From Mesorhizobium sp. (GTDB taxonomy: Bacteria > Pseudomonadota > Alphaproteobacteria > Rhizobiales > Rhizobiaceae): 64,000 nucleotides of DNA. A program made the position numbers and the translations under genes. Numbering within the stretch: the stretch's first letter is position 1; each line of letters opens with the position of its first letter. This document shows positions 17,349 through 25,865 of this stretch, piece by piece. The notes beneath the pieces are model-generated. The model had not been told where the DNA came from, made no database searches, and saw only the letters and a program-made list of their open reading frames with translations. The DNA lies in contig NZ_SUGA01000025.1 in assembly GCF_004963255.1 (NCBI RefSeq), forward strand, positions 1 to 64,000, written 5' to 3'.

Positions 17349-18764
17349 ATGGCTTTGAGCGACCTCAATCCCGTCGAACGCAACGAGGAAGGCATCGCCG
17401 CGGTGCTCGGCATCCTCAAGCAGCGCTTCGGCGAACGTTTCCAGACCGGGGAGGCGACGCGCGGCCAGCACGCGCACACCACCACCTATATCCCGACCCA
17501 GGCGCCGGACGGCGTCGCGTTCGTCGAGACGACCGAGGAGGTGCAGGAGATCGTGCGCGCCTGCGCTGCCCACCGCGTGCCGGTGATCGCCTTCGGCGTC
17601 GGCTCCTCGCTCGAGGGCCACACCAATGCGCCGGGCGGCGGCATTTCCATCGACACCTCGCGCATGAACCGGGTCCTCGCCGTCAATCCGCAGGATCTCG
17701 ACTGCACGGTCGAGCCCGGCGTGACGCGCGAGGACCTCAACAGGCATCTGCGCGACACCGGCCTGTTCTTCCCGATCGATCCGGGCGCCAATGCTTCGCT
17801 GGGCGGCATGGCGGCGACCAGGGCTTCCGGCACCAACGCGGTGCGCTACGGCACGATGCGCGAAAACGTGCTGTCGCTCACCGCTGTCATGGCCGACGGC
17901 GAGACGGTGACGACCGGCAAGCGGGCGAAGAAAAGCTCGGCCGGCTACGACCTGACCCGGCTCTTGGTCGGTTCGGAAGGCACGCTCGGCATCATCACCT
18001 CGCTGACGCTCCGGCTCCAGGGCATTCCGCAGGCGATCTCCGGCGGCGTGTGCCCGTTCCCCAGTCTGGAGGCGGCGTGCAACACGGTGATCGCGACCAT
18101 CCAGATGGGCATTCCGGTGGCGCGCATCGAGCTGGTCAACGCGCTGCAGATGCGGGCGATGAAGAATTATTCCAAGCTCGACTACCCGGAAAGTCCGTGC
18201 CTGTTCGTCGAGTTCCACGGCAGCGACGCGGGTGTGGCCGAACAGGCCGAGACCTTCGGATTGATCGCGGAGGAGAATGGCGGCGGGCCGTTCCTGTGGA
18301 CCAGCGTCGCGGAAGAGCGGACAAAGCTCTGGAAGGCGCGGCACGACGCCTACTGGTCGTCGCTGACGCTGCGTCCGGGCGCCAAGGGCCTGTCGACCGA
18401 TGTCTGCGTGCCGATCTCGCGGCTTGCCGAATGCGTCACCGAAACCGAAGCCGACATCGCCGAGATGGGGCTGATCGCGCCGATCGTCGGCCATGCCGGC
18501 GACGGCAATTTCCACGTGCTGGTGCTGATGGATGTCGACGACCCGGCCGAAATCGCGTTGGCGGAAAAATTCGTCGCCAGGCTCAACATGCGCGCCATCG
18601 CCATGGAAGGAACCTGCACCGGCGAGCACGGCATCGGCCAGGGCAAGGTCGGTTTCCTGCGCCATGAGCTAGGCCATGGCGTCGATCTCATGCGCACCAT
18701 CAAGGAGGCGCTCGACCCGCTCAACATCATGAATCCCGGCAAGATTCTGCCAGCGGCGGGGTAA
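17349..18764 (+). CDS. FAD-linked oxidase (D-lactate dehydrogenase/glycolate oxidase GlcD type)
   Basis: A 471-residue flavoenzyme that oxidises a 2-hydroxy acid, probably D-lactate or glycolate. The N-terminal FAD_binding_4 domain has FGVGSSLEGH, the GGMAATRASG pyrophosphate loop and SEGTLGIIT; the C-terminal FAD-oxidase domain has GHAGDGNFH and EHGIGQGK. The strong ribosome site GGAGGAATTC directly precedes the ATG at 17349. It is one polypeptide without GlcE or GlcF partners nearby, which favours a cytochrome-linked D-lactate dehydrogenase. It ends 14 bases before the convergent peroxidase stop. Confidence 0.88.
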   Translation: MALSDLNPVERNEEGIAAVLGILKQRFGERFQTGEATRGQHAHTTTYIPTQAPDGVAFVETTEEVQEIVRACAAHRVPVIAFGVGSSLEGHTNAPGGGISIDTSRMNRVLAVNPQDLDCTVEPGVTREDLNRHLRDTGLFFPIDPGANASLGGMAATRASGTNAVRYGTMRENVLSLTAVMADGETVTTGKRAKKSSAGYDLTRLLVGSEGTLGIITSLTLRLQGIPQAISGGVCPFPSLEAACNTVIATIQMGIPVARIELVNALQMRAMKNYSKLDYPESPCLFVEFHGSDAGVAEQAETFGLIAEENGGGPFLWTSVAEERTKLWKARHDAYWSSLTLRPGAKGLSTDVCVPISRLAECVTETEADIAEMGLIAPIVGHAGDGNFHVLVLMDVDDPAEIALAEKFVARLNMRAIAMEGTCTGEHGIGQGKVGFLRHELGHGVDLMRTIKEALDPLNIMNPGKILPAAG

Positions 18765-18778
18765 CGCGCCGCCCAGGT

Positions 18779-19747
18779 CTATTCCGCCGCGCCTTCGACA
18801 AGCTTCTGCAGCATGGGCCGCGTCGGCGCGAAGAAGGTCGTGCCGGTGTGTGGCGTCGAGAAATCGAGCAGGCGGTCGTAAGCCCCGGGCGGCTCGCCGA
18901 CATACATGCGCTGCAGCATCTTTTCGATCACCCACAGATAGCGCGTGTAGCCGATGAAATAGGTGCCGAACTCGTTCTGTCCGGGACGGCCGAACGGCAT
19001 GTTGTCGCGCAAGATGTCGTATTCATTGCCGGCGTCGTCCTCGATGGTGGCCAGCGATTTGTGCGACTTGCGCGGCTTGTCGTCGTCATCGATCTCGATG
19101 TTGTCGATCTTGGTGCGGCCGATGATCTCTTCCTGGACATGCGTCGGCGTTTCTTTCCAGGCTGCCATGTTGTGCAGGTATTTCTGCACGACGACGTAGC
19201 TGCCGCCGGCAAAGTCGCCGTCCTCGTCGCCGATCAAGGCGGAGGCCGGCAGGTCGAGGCCGGTCGGATTGGCCGTGCCGTCGACAAAGCCGAGCAGGTC
19301 GCGCGCGTCGAAATAGCGAAAGCCGGAGACCTCGTCGACAACGGTCGCGCTGCCGCCAAGCGCGTCCAGCAGGATGCGCTCGAGCTCGAAGCACATGTCG
19401 GGCCGCTCGGCGCGGATGTGGAACAGGAGATCGCCCGGCGTCGAGGGCGCCGAATGGGCCGCTCCCTCGATCGGCGCGAAGGGTTTCAGCTCGCGCGGCC
19501 GCCGATTGGGCGACAGACGGTTCCAGAGCCCGGCGCCGATGCCGGCGATGCAGGACAGCCGGCCCGACAGGTCGCGGAAACCGACATTCTTGACCAGATC
19601 GTCGAGCTCGCCCAGCACCGAGGCGGCGGTCGAAAGCGCGGCCTTGTCGTTGCCGACCGTGACGACAAGGAAAATCGCGGCTGTCGACAGCGGAGCGTCG
19701 ACGCTCTGCGCGTCGATGGGCACTCTATCCCAGTTCTTGCCTGACAT
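18779..19747 (-). CDS. DyP-type haem peroxidase
   Basis: A dye-decolourising peroxidase of 322 residues, probably the YfeX-like class B form. The defining GxxDG motif is present as GFVDGTANP, and a C-terminal segment FGTYFIGYTRYLWVIEKML is family-typical. No Tat or Sec signal is seen, so it is cytoplasmic or encapsulin-loaded; no encapsulin gene is adjacent. The ATG at 19747 has GGAG upstream. Physiological substrates of class B enzymes are unsettled. Confidence 0.9.
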   Translation of the reverse strand: MSGKNWDRVPIDAQSVDAPLSTAAIFLVVTVGNDKAALSTAASVLGELDDLVKNVGFRDLSGRLSCIAGIGAGLWNRLSPNRRPRELKPFAPIEGAAHSAPSTPGDLLFHIRAERPDMCFELERILLDALGGSATVVDEVSGFRYFDARDLLGFVDGTANPTGLDLPASALIGDEDGDFAGGSYVVVQKYLHNMAAWKETPTHVQEEIIGRTKIDNIEIDDDDKPRKSHKSLATIEDDAGNEYDILRDNMPFGRPGQNEFGTYFIGYTRYLWVIEKMLQRMYVGEPPGAYDRLLDFSTPHTGTTFFAPTRPMLQKLVEGAAE

Positions 19748-19933
19748 CGGGGACGCTCCGTGTTGGGAATGGCGGCCAGGGCGTGGCCGGATGGGCAGGG
19801 ATTCGCAAAAGAGATATCCCGATGACGAGCGGTCGCGCAACTGGAGACATTGGCGGCTGCCGCACGTTGAATTGCCTCTTTATCGACACGCGGATGCGGG
19901 TAGAGTGCGGCTGACTTTCAACCCGGGAAACAG

Positions 19934-22900
19934 ATGCTCGCCCGCCTGTTCGTGATCTTCGGTGGCCTGTTCGTGCTGGTGCTGTGCGCGGCGCTGGTGG
20001 TGCCGTATTTCATCGACTGGACGGGTTACCGCGGCGATTTCGAGCGTGAGGCCAGCGCCATACTCGGCCGCAAGGTGACGGTGAAGGGCGATGCGACGGC
20101 GCGGCTGTTGCCGTTTCCGTCGGTGACCTTCTCGAATGTCGAGGTCGCCGGCGGGCCGGAAGGCCAGCCGGCGATGACGGTGGAGACCTTCTCCATGGAT
20201 GCGGAGCTGGCACCTTTCCTGCGCGGCGAGGTGCTGATCTTCGACATGCGGCTGGTCCATCCGAAAGCCATCATCAATGTCGCCGGCGACGGCACCGTCG
20301 ACTGGGCGCTCCGGCCGTCGACGCCCTTCAACCCAGGCCAGATCGCCATCGAGAAGCTGTCGGTGACCGAGGGGCAGATCGAGTTGCGCCATGCCGCCGG
20401 CGGTCGCAGCCACCTGGTCTCCGAGATCAACTCGACGATTTCGGCCAAGGCGCTTACCGGCCCGTGGCGCATGGACGGAACGCTGCGCTTCGACGGCCTG
20501 CGCACGGACGTTTCGGCTTCGACGGGCAAGGTCGAGGCCGACGGCCAGATGCGGCTCAGGCTGAAGGCCGATCCCGATGCCTATCCGCTGATCATCGAGG
20601 CCGACGGCAATGCTGGCATCGTCAAGGGCGCGGCGGTCTATTCCGGTCAGTTCAAGATCTCGGGCGCGGACAAGAACTCGGCCGAGCTGCGCGGCAGTGA
20701 CGGCGAACCGGTCAAGATCAGCACCGGTAAGCCCGATCCGGGCTTCCGGCTGAATGGCAAGTTCGCGCTCGACCACCAGAAACTCAATGTCGACGAGTTC
20801 CGCTTCGAGACCGGACCGCTCGACAATCCCTATACCGCCGACGGCAAGGCCTCCGTCGATCTCGGCCTGAAGCCGCATTTCGCGGTCGAGGCCAGCGGCG
20901 CGCAGGTGCAGTTCGACGAGGCCGTCGGCGGAGCCGCCGGTTCGGGTTTCACGCTCGACCAGCGCATCGCGGCTTTCGAGCAGACGCTGCAGCACATGCC
21001 GAAGCCGACGATACCGGGCACGCTCGAGGTGCGGTTGCCGGCGGTGGTGGCGGGCGACACGACGGTGCGCGACGTGCGGCTGTCGGCCGAGCCGGTCGAA
21101 GGGGGCTGGTCGGTCAAGTCGCTTGCCGCGACGCTGCCTGGCCGCACGACGCTCGAAGCGGATGGCATGCTGAGCGTCGAGGACCATTTCGGCTTCACCG
21201 GCTCGTTGCTGCTCGCCGTCGGGCAGCCTTCCGGCTTTGCCGCCTGGCTGTCGAAAGATGTCGACGAGGCGATCCGCCGGCTGCCCGCTGCAGGTTTCAA
21301 GGCCAAGGTCGATCTCAGCGAGAACCGGCAGTCCTTCAGCGACCTCGAACTGATCCTCGGCAAGGCGAAATTTTCCGGCAGCATCGATTCCAGCCAGCCG
21401 GATGGCGCCAGGCCTTCCGTGCTGATGCAACTGACGGGCGGCGAGATGGACCTCGACGGGCTCGCGGCCTTCGCCTCGATCTTCATCAGCGACAAGGGCG
21501 CCAACCGCTTTTCGGACCGCGATCTCGATTTCCAGATCAAGGCGGGTCCGGTCAGCGCCCTAGGCCTCAGCGCCGATACGGTCGATACGGCTCTGCGGCT
21601 GCGCGAGGGCCTGCTCGAGATCGACCGGCTGTCGATCGGCGGCCTGGCGGGCGCCTCGATCAGCGCCACGGGCCGGGTCAAGGATTTTCCGCAAAGCCCG
21701 ACCGGCAAGCTCAACGCCTCCATCGTTGCTGTGGACCTCAAGCCGCTGATCGATGTCGCGGCCGAGCATTATCCCGACAATGCCGTGCTCAAAGGCCTGG
21801 CGAGCCGCGCGGCGGCCTATCCCGAACTTTTCCAGGATGCGCGCATCGATCTCTTGACCAGCGCCGCCGACAATGGCGATGGCACCACGGGCCTGGCGCT
21901 TTCGGCCCAGGGCAATGCCGGCGGCTCGGCCTTCTCGGCTTCGCTTTCCGGCAAGGGAAGCGCAGACAAGCTCACCGACGCTCCGGTGTCGATCACCTTC
22001 AACGCCCGCAACGACAATGCCACGACGCTGCTGGCGCTTTACGGCCTGCCGGCGCTGCCGCTTGGCATGCTCGGCCACGCCAACACCGACGTCTCGGCGA
22101 AGGGCTCGGTTGCCGGCGGTCTCGCGACCAGCTTCAATCTGACCGCCGACGACTTCAGGGCGAGCTTCGACGGAACGGTCGCCGATACGGCGCAAGGCCC
22201 TACAGCCAAGGGCAAGGTCAATCTCGACGCCGCCGATATCGAGCCGTGGCTGATGACGACGGGCGTAGGCCTGCCCGGCATGGGAACGGGCACGTCGACG
22301 TCGCTGGCGGCCGATGCCGATTTCGGCAACGGGCTTTTGGTGCTGAGCGGCCTCACCGGATCGATCAACAAGGCTGCGGTGTCCGGCGATATCAACATCG
22401 ATGCCAAGGATGGGCTTCCGCATCTGGCCGGCGCGCTGGCGCTCGACGAGCTCGACCTCGATCCGCTGGCGGTCTCGCTGTTCGGCGACCAGTCCTTCGC
22501 GCCCGCCAAGGGCGGATGGCCAACGACTCCGTTCAGCCAAAAGTCGACGTTGCCTTTCAACGCGGACCTCGATCTCAACACATCGGCGCTTGCCGTCGGG
22601 CCATTCGCAACGGCGCATGACGCCTCATTCTCGCTTAAGCTCGATGGTGAAGGCATCCACGTCTCCGAGCTCAAGGCGAAGCTCTATGGCGGCGATCTGA
22701 CCGGCCTGTTCGACCTGAAGAACACGGAAGGCACCGGCCTGTTCTCCGGCCAGATGCGGCTGGCCGGCGGCGATCTTTCCGCGGTTCTCCCCGGTGCCGG
22801 TATCGGCGGCAGCGGCGATCTTTCGGCGGCGCTGTCGACCAGCGGCAAATCGGTCGACGCCATGATCGCGGCCCTGTCCGGGTCCGGCACCGCGGCGCTG

Positions 22901-23863
22901 AAGGGGCTGAAAGTGGACGGCATCAATCCGGACGGCTTTGGCGCCATCATCGCCAAGGCCGACACGATCGGACGCGATATCGACGCCGCCAAGACGGCCG
23001 AGTTCGCGCCGCAGATCGTCGGAGGGGGCAGCTTCGCCGCCGGCGATACGGATGTGACCTTTACCGTCGCCAACGGCACGTTGCGGGCGCCGCCGATCAG
23101 TCTCGACAATCCCGGCGCGACCTTGTCCGCCGACGTGACCGCCGATCTCAACACGAGCACCGTCACGGCAAAGGGAACGCTGACCTACCGCCCCGGCGAC
23201 GAGTCACTGGTCGGTTCCGAGCCGGCCGTCAATTTCAGCCTGGCCGGTCCGCTTGGGGCGACCGCGCCCCAATTCGACAGCGGTCCGCTGGCGCAGTTCC
23301 TGACGCAGCGCGCGCTGGAGAAGGAGCAGCAGCGGGTCGAGGCAATGCAGGCAGCGCTGCTCGAGAAGCAGCGGCTGCGGCGCGAGGTGCGCTATTACGC
23401 GGCGCTGCAGACGGAGCGCGACAGGGCGGCCGAGGAGTTGCGCCGGCAAGAGGAAGAAGCGCGGCAGAAAGCCGAGGCGGAGGCCAGGGCGAAAGCCGAA
23501 GCGGAAGCGCAGGCACAGGCGGAAGCCGAAGCAAAAGCCAAGGCCGACGAAGAGGCGAGGGCGAAGGCGGAAGCCGACGCCAAGGCGCAGGCCGAAGCGG
23601 ATGCCCAGGCGAAGGCCGATGCGCAGGCGAAGGCGGAGGCCGAGCAGCGGGCCGCGGACGAGGCGGCCAAGGCGCAGGCCGAGGCCGATCGCAAGAAGGC
23701 GGAGCAGGCGAAGCTGGAAGCAGCACGCAAGGCGGCTCAGCAGGCGCCAAAGGCGGACCAGTCACTCCCCGGCGTCAATGACGGTTCGAGTCCGCCGCCG
23801 GCAAAGCCGAAGGCCAATCCGTTCACGATCGACAATCTGTTGAAGTCGCTCGACGGCGGTTGA
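19934..23863 (+). CDS. AsmA-family protein with long coiled-coil tail
   Basis: A 1309-residue envelope protein. The N-terminus is a membrane anchor (residues 1-25) leading into the AsmA domain (FIDWTGYRGDFEREASAILG). The long middle is beta-rich repeat, as in AsmA/TamB-like proteins thought to carry phospholipids between membranes, and a second AsmA-type region lies at about 870-1100. From about 1128 to 1275 the chain becomes a highly charged Ala/Glu/Lys repeat predicted to form a long coiled coil, followed by a short Pro-rich end. Such a tail is not part of canonical AsmA. The gene is alone on its strand here. Confidence 0.85.
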   Translation: MLARLFVIFGGLFVLVLCAALVVPYFIDWTGYRGDFEREASAILGRKVTVKGDATARLLPFPSVTFSNVEVAGGPEGQPAMTVETFSMDAELAPFLRGEVLIFDMRLVHPKAIINVAGDGTVDWALRPSTPFNPGQIAIEKLSVTEGQIELRHAAGGRSHLVSEINSTISAKALTGPWRMDGTLRFDGLRTDVSASTGKVEADGQMRLRLKADPDAYPLIIEADGNAGIVKGAAVYSGQFKISGADKNSAELRGSDGEPVKISTGKPDPGFRLNGKFALDHQKLNVDEFRFETGPLDNPYTADGKASVDLGLKPHFAVEASGAQVQFDEAVGGAAGSGFTLDQRIAAFEQTLQHMPKPTIPGTLEVRLPAVVAGDTTVRDVRLSAEPVEGGWSVKSLAATLPGRTTLEADGMLSVEDHFGFTGSLLLAVGQPSGFAAWLSKDVDEAIRRLPAAGFKAKVDLSENRQSFSDLELILGKAKFSGSIDSSQPDGARPSVLMQLTGGEMDLDGLAAFASIFISDKGANRFSDRDLDFQIKAGPVSALGLSADTVDTALRLREGLLEIDRLSIGGLAGASISATGRVKDFPQSPTGKLNASIVAVDLKPLIDVAAEHYPDNAVLKGLASRAAAYPELFQDARIDLLTSAADNGDGTTGLALSAQGNAGGSAFSASLSGKGSADKLTDAPVSITFNARNDNATTLLALYGLPALPLGMLGHANTDVSAKGSVAGGLATSFNLTADDFRASFDGTVADTAQGPTAKGKVNLDAADIEPWLMTTGVGLPGMGTGTSTSLAADADFGNGLLVLSGLTGSINKAAVSGDINIDAKDGLPHLAGALALDELDLDPLAVSLFGDQSFAPAKGGWPTTPFSQKSTLPFNADLDLNTSALAVGPFATAHDASFSLKLDGEGIHVSELKAKLYGGDLTGLFDLKNTEGTGLFSGQMRLAGGDLSAVLPGAGIGGSGDLSAALSTSGKSVDAMIAALSGSGTAALKGLKVDGINPDGFGAIIAKADTIGRDIDAAKTAEFAPQIVGGGSFAAGDTDVTFTVANGTLRAPPISLDNPGATLSADVTADLNTSTVTAKGTLTYRPGDESLVGSEPAVNFSLAGPLGATAPQFDSGPLAQFLTQRALEKEQQRVEAMQAALLEKQRLRREVRYYAALQTERDRAAEELRRQEEEARQKAEAEARAKAEAEAQAQAEAEAKAKADEEARAKAEADAKAQAEADAQAKADAQAKAEAEQRAADEAAKAQAEADRKKAEQAKLEAARKAAQQAPKADQSLPGVNDGSSPPPAKPKANPFTIDNLLKSLDGG

Positions 23864-23887
23864 GCTTTACGCCGCAGCGTGGCGGTA

Positions 23888-24109
23888 TTAGCCACCGCCC
23901 CGCTTCGCCCAAGCCAGCACATAGAGCCTGAGCGCGGACGACAGGTTCGCGTCGCGGGTGCGCGTCTCGTCGATCTCGGCGACCAGAGCCGCGAGCGACA
24001 GCGAACGCTGCGCGGCGATGGCGACGAGGTCGTCGTAGAAGGGCTGCTCCAGGGAAAAGCTGGTGCGGTGACCGCGGATCGTTACCGAACGTTTTTCGAC
24101 CGCGGCCAT
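23888..24109 (-). CDS. Ribbon-helix-helix domain protein
   Basis: A 73-residue protein (MAAVEKRSVTIRGHRTSFSL...) with the RHH_4-like pattern of an N-terminal strand followed by two helices. It could be a small DNA-binding regulator; no toxin or partner gene is adjacent. It follows the DUF4169 gene by eight bases on the same strand, and together with SspB these genes form a compact cluster at 24855-23888. Confidence 0.8.
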   Translation of the reverse strand: MAAVEKRSVTIRGHRTSFSLEQPFYDDLVAIAAQRSLSLAALVAEIDETRTRDANLSSALRLYVLAWAKRGGG

Positions 24110-24117
24110 TGCAGGAC

Positions 24118-24315
24118 TCAGCGCTTGCCGGGGTCGTCGGGCTTTTCCCGGCGATGGCCGGCCATGAATGTCTCGGCCTTGCCCGATGTCAGCCGGTCGC
24201 GCTCGCGCTCCGCCTTCGAGCGGCCGTGCAACGCCCGGTTCTCGCTCGCCTGGCGTTCCTTCTCGGTGCGCGCTTTCTGCTTGCGGGCCTGGCGGAGATT
24301 GATGACCTCGCCCAT
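24118..24315 (-). CDS. DUF4169 family protein
   Basis: A 65-residue, very basic protein beginning MGEVINLRQARKQKARTEK, the characteristic start of DUF4169 proteins of Rhizobiales. Nearly the whole chain is a charged helix. Function unknown. It sits nine bases downstream of the SspB gene and eight bases upstream of the ribbon-helix-helix gene, suggesting one transcript. Confidence 0.85.
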   Translation of the reverse strand: MGEVINLRQARKQKARTEKERQASENRALHGRSKAERERDRLTSGKAETFMAGHRREKPDDPGKR

Positions 24316-24324
24316 GGCGCCCGA

Positions 24325-24855
24325 CTACTTCTTGCGGAAGGCGTCGAGCGAGACGACGTCGGCGCCTTTGCCGCCGGTCTCGGCGACCGCCGGCTTCTTT
24401 TCGCTCTCGGCGGCCTTCTTCTTGGTTTCCGGCTTCTTCTCGGGAACGACGGCGATCGGTTCAGGCGCCGGAGCGGCGGCCTCGTCCTCCACGCTCTCCG
24501 TCTTGACGTCGAATTCGAGCTCGAAATTGACCGACGGATCGTAGAAGCCGCGCACGGCGGAGAAGGGGATCTCGAGCTTTTCCGGAACGTCGGAGAAGGA
24601 AAGTCCGACCTCGAAGCCGGCATCCGTCACCTTGAGGTCCCAATACTGGAACTGGATGACGATGGTCATCTGCTCCGGATAGCGCTCGCGCAACCGCGAC
24701 GAGATGCGCACCCCCGGCGCGCCGGTCAGGAAGGTGATGAAGAAATGATGATTGCCCGGAAGGCCGGTGCGTGCGACCTCGGCCAGGACCTTGCGCATGA
24801 CGCCGCGCAGTGCCTCCTGGGCCAGAATGTCGTAGCGGATATGGTCGTCGGCCAT
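24325..24855 (-). CDS. sspB: SspB-family ClpXP adaptor (alphaproteobacterial type)
   Basis: A 176-residue protein of the stringent starvation protein B family, which delivers ssrA-tagged proteins to the ClpXP protease. The conserved N-terminal half includes DILAQEALRGVMRKVL and the strand pattern HHFFITFLTGAPGV. The C-terminal 60 residues are a Pro/Lys/Ala-rich linker ending VVSLDAFRKK, consistent with a flexible ClpX-tethering tail. The start at 24855 gives the family length. The tmRNA that adds the tags recognised by this adaptor lies 3 kb away, and its tag begins ANDNYAE, close to the SspB-binding part of known alphaproteobacterial tags. Confidence 0.88.
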   Translation of the reverse strand: MADDHIRYDILAQEALRGVMRKVLAEVARTGLPGNHHFFITFLTGAPGVRISSRLRERYPEQMTIVIQFQYWDLKVTDAGFEVGLSFSDVPEKLEIPFSAVRGFYDPSVNFELEFDVKTESVEDEAAAPAPEPIAVVPEKKPETKKKAAESEKKPAVAETGGKGADVVSLDAFRKK

Positions 24856-24971
24856 GTGATGGTCGGGTTCCGTTGAATCGTCCGCATAGCTGTAATCAAG
24901 CTTGAGCGCGGCGTAAACCGCATATAGGCGCAAAGCGGTGAGGCCAAGAGGGGCGACAGCGATTTGATCGC

Positions 24972-25655
24972 TCAGGCGTGGGCGAGCGCGGCCTGTTTGC
25001 CGGCTGGCGACTTCTTCCTGGCAAAGGCGCTGAGGAAGGTCCGCACGCCGTTGGTGGCGGAGCACAGCACCTCTTCCTCGGTTGGCATGCCGCCCAGCAT
25101 GAACGTGATCTGAAGCTCGGCGTTGACGAGGGCCAGGAACTGACGCGCCGCGACGTCGGGGTCGCCGATCGAAAGATGCCCGGCGAAGGCAAGCCGGGCG
25201 AAACGGGCGGCAAGCGCCGACCAGGTGCGGCCAGGGCCCTGTTCGCGCCATTCGGCAAACAGTTCCGGATAACGCTCGCCTTCGGCCTGGATCAGCTTGC
25301 GCAGGAAACGGCCATCGCGGTTGCAGATGCAATTGCGGTTCATACGCACCGCGAAGGCGATCAGGTCGGCCTCGAGGTCGGTGGGCTGGTCGGGGAAGCT
25401 GGCGATGGTGGCGAAGATGCCGGCATTGCAGCGCTCTGTCAGATCGCGCACGACGGCGACAAAGAGGTTTTCCTTGTCGCCGTGATGGTTGTAGACGGTC
25501 TGCCGCGATACGCCGGCCTCGGCCGCGATCAGGTCGATATTGGCGCCGGCATAGCCTTCGCGGCAGAAGACGGAAGCGGCTGCATCCACCACCGACACGC
25601 GCTTGGCCTCATGGCTGCGTGGCGGGAAAGTGTCAGGAGAAACGCCGTGCCTCAT
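24972..25655 (-). CDS. TetR/AcrR-family transcriptional regulator
   Basis: A 227-residue repressor with an N-terminal TetR helix-turn-helix (FCREGYAGANIDLIAAEAGV, then SRQTVYNHHGDKENLF) and a C-terminal ligand-binding domain with an AefR-like pattern. It is divergent from the Bcr/CflA efflux gene, and an operator-like dyad covers both promoters. A good promoter on the minus strand (TTGTCC at 25691-25686, 17 bp, TATATA at 25668-25663) puts transcription start at or just before the ATG at 25655, so its mRNA is probably leaderless. Likely role: drug-responsive repressor of itself and the pump. Confidence 0.88.
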   Translation of the reverse strand: MRHGVSPDTFPPRSHEAKRVSVVDAAASVFCREGYAGANIDLIAAEAGVSRQTVYNHHGDKENLFVAVVRDLTERCNAGIFATIASFPDQPTDLEADLIAFAVRMNRNCICNRDGRFLRKLIQAEGERYPELFAEWREQGPGRTWSALAARFARLAFAGHLSIGDPDVAARQFLALVNAELQITFMLGGMPTEEEVLCSATNGVRTFLSAFARKKSPAGKQAALAHA

Positions 25656-25662
25656 GGAAATC

Positions 25663-25704
25663 TATATAGCGGTGATTGACGAATTGGACAAGCCTGTCTA
25701 AATT
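25663..25704. promoter_or_regulatory. Face-to-face promoters sharing one TetR operator
   Basis: Plus strand: -35 TTGACG (25676-25681), 17 bp, -10 TAAATT (25699-25704), reading toward the efflux gene. Minus strand: -35 TTGTCC (25691-25686), 17 bp, -10 TATATA (25668-25663), reading toward tetR. A dyad TTGGACA (25684-25690) / TGTCTAA (25695-25701), with one mismatch between arms, lies in the spacer of the first and over the -35 of the second, so one bound dimer would block both. Confidence 0.75.
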
Positions 25705-25865
25705 TGTGGACGCAACGAAGGGAAATCCCGCTGGAGAGACGAATATGTTCGCCTGATAGGGCGAATGAATTCACTCTGATTGTAGGATTCCCCGCGGGAT
25801 GGAACGTCCTTGGTTCAGACGCCGGTATTTGCGGCGGCAACCAGATCCGAAAAAGAGCCTTTATC

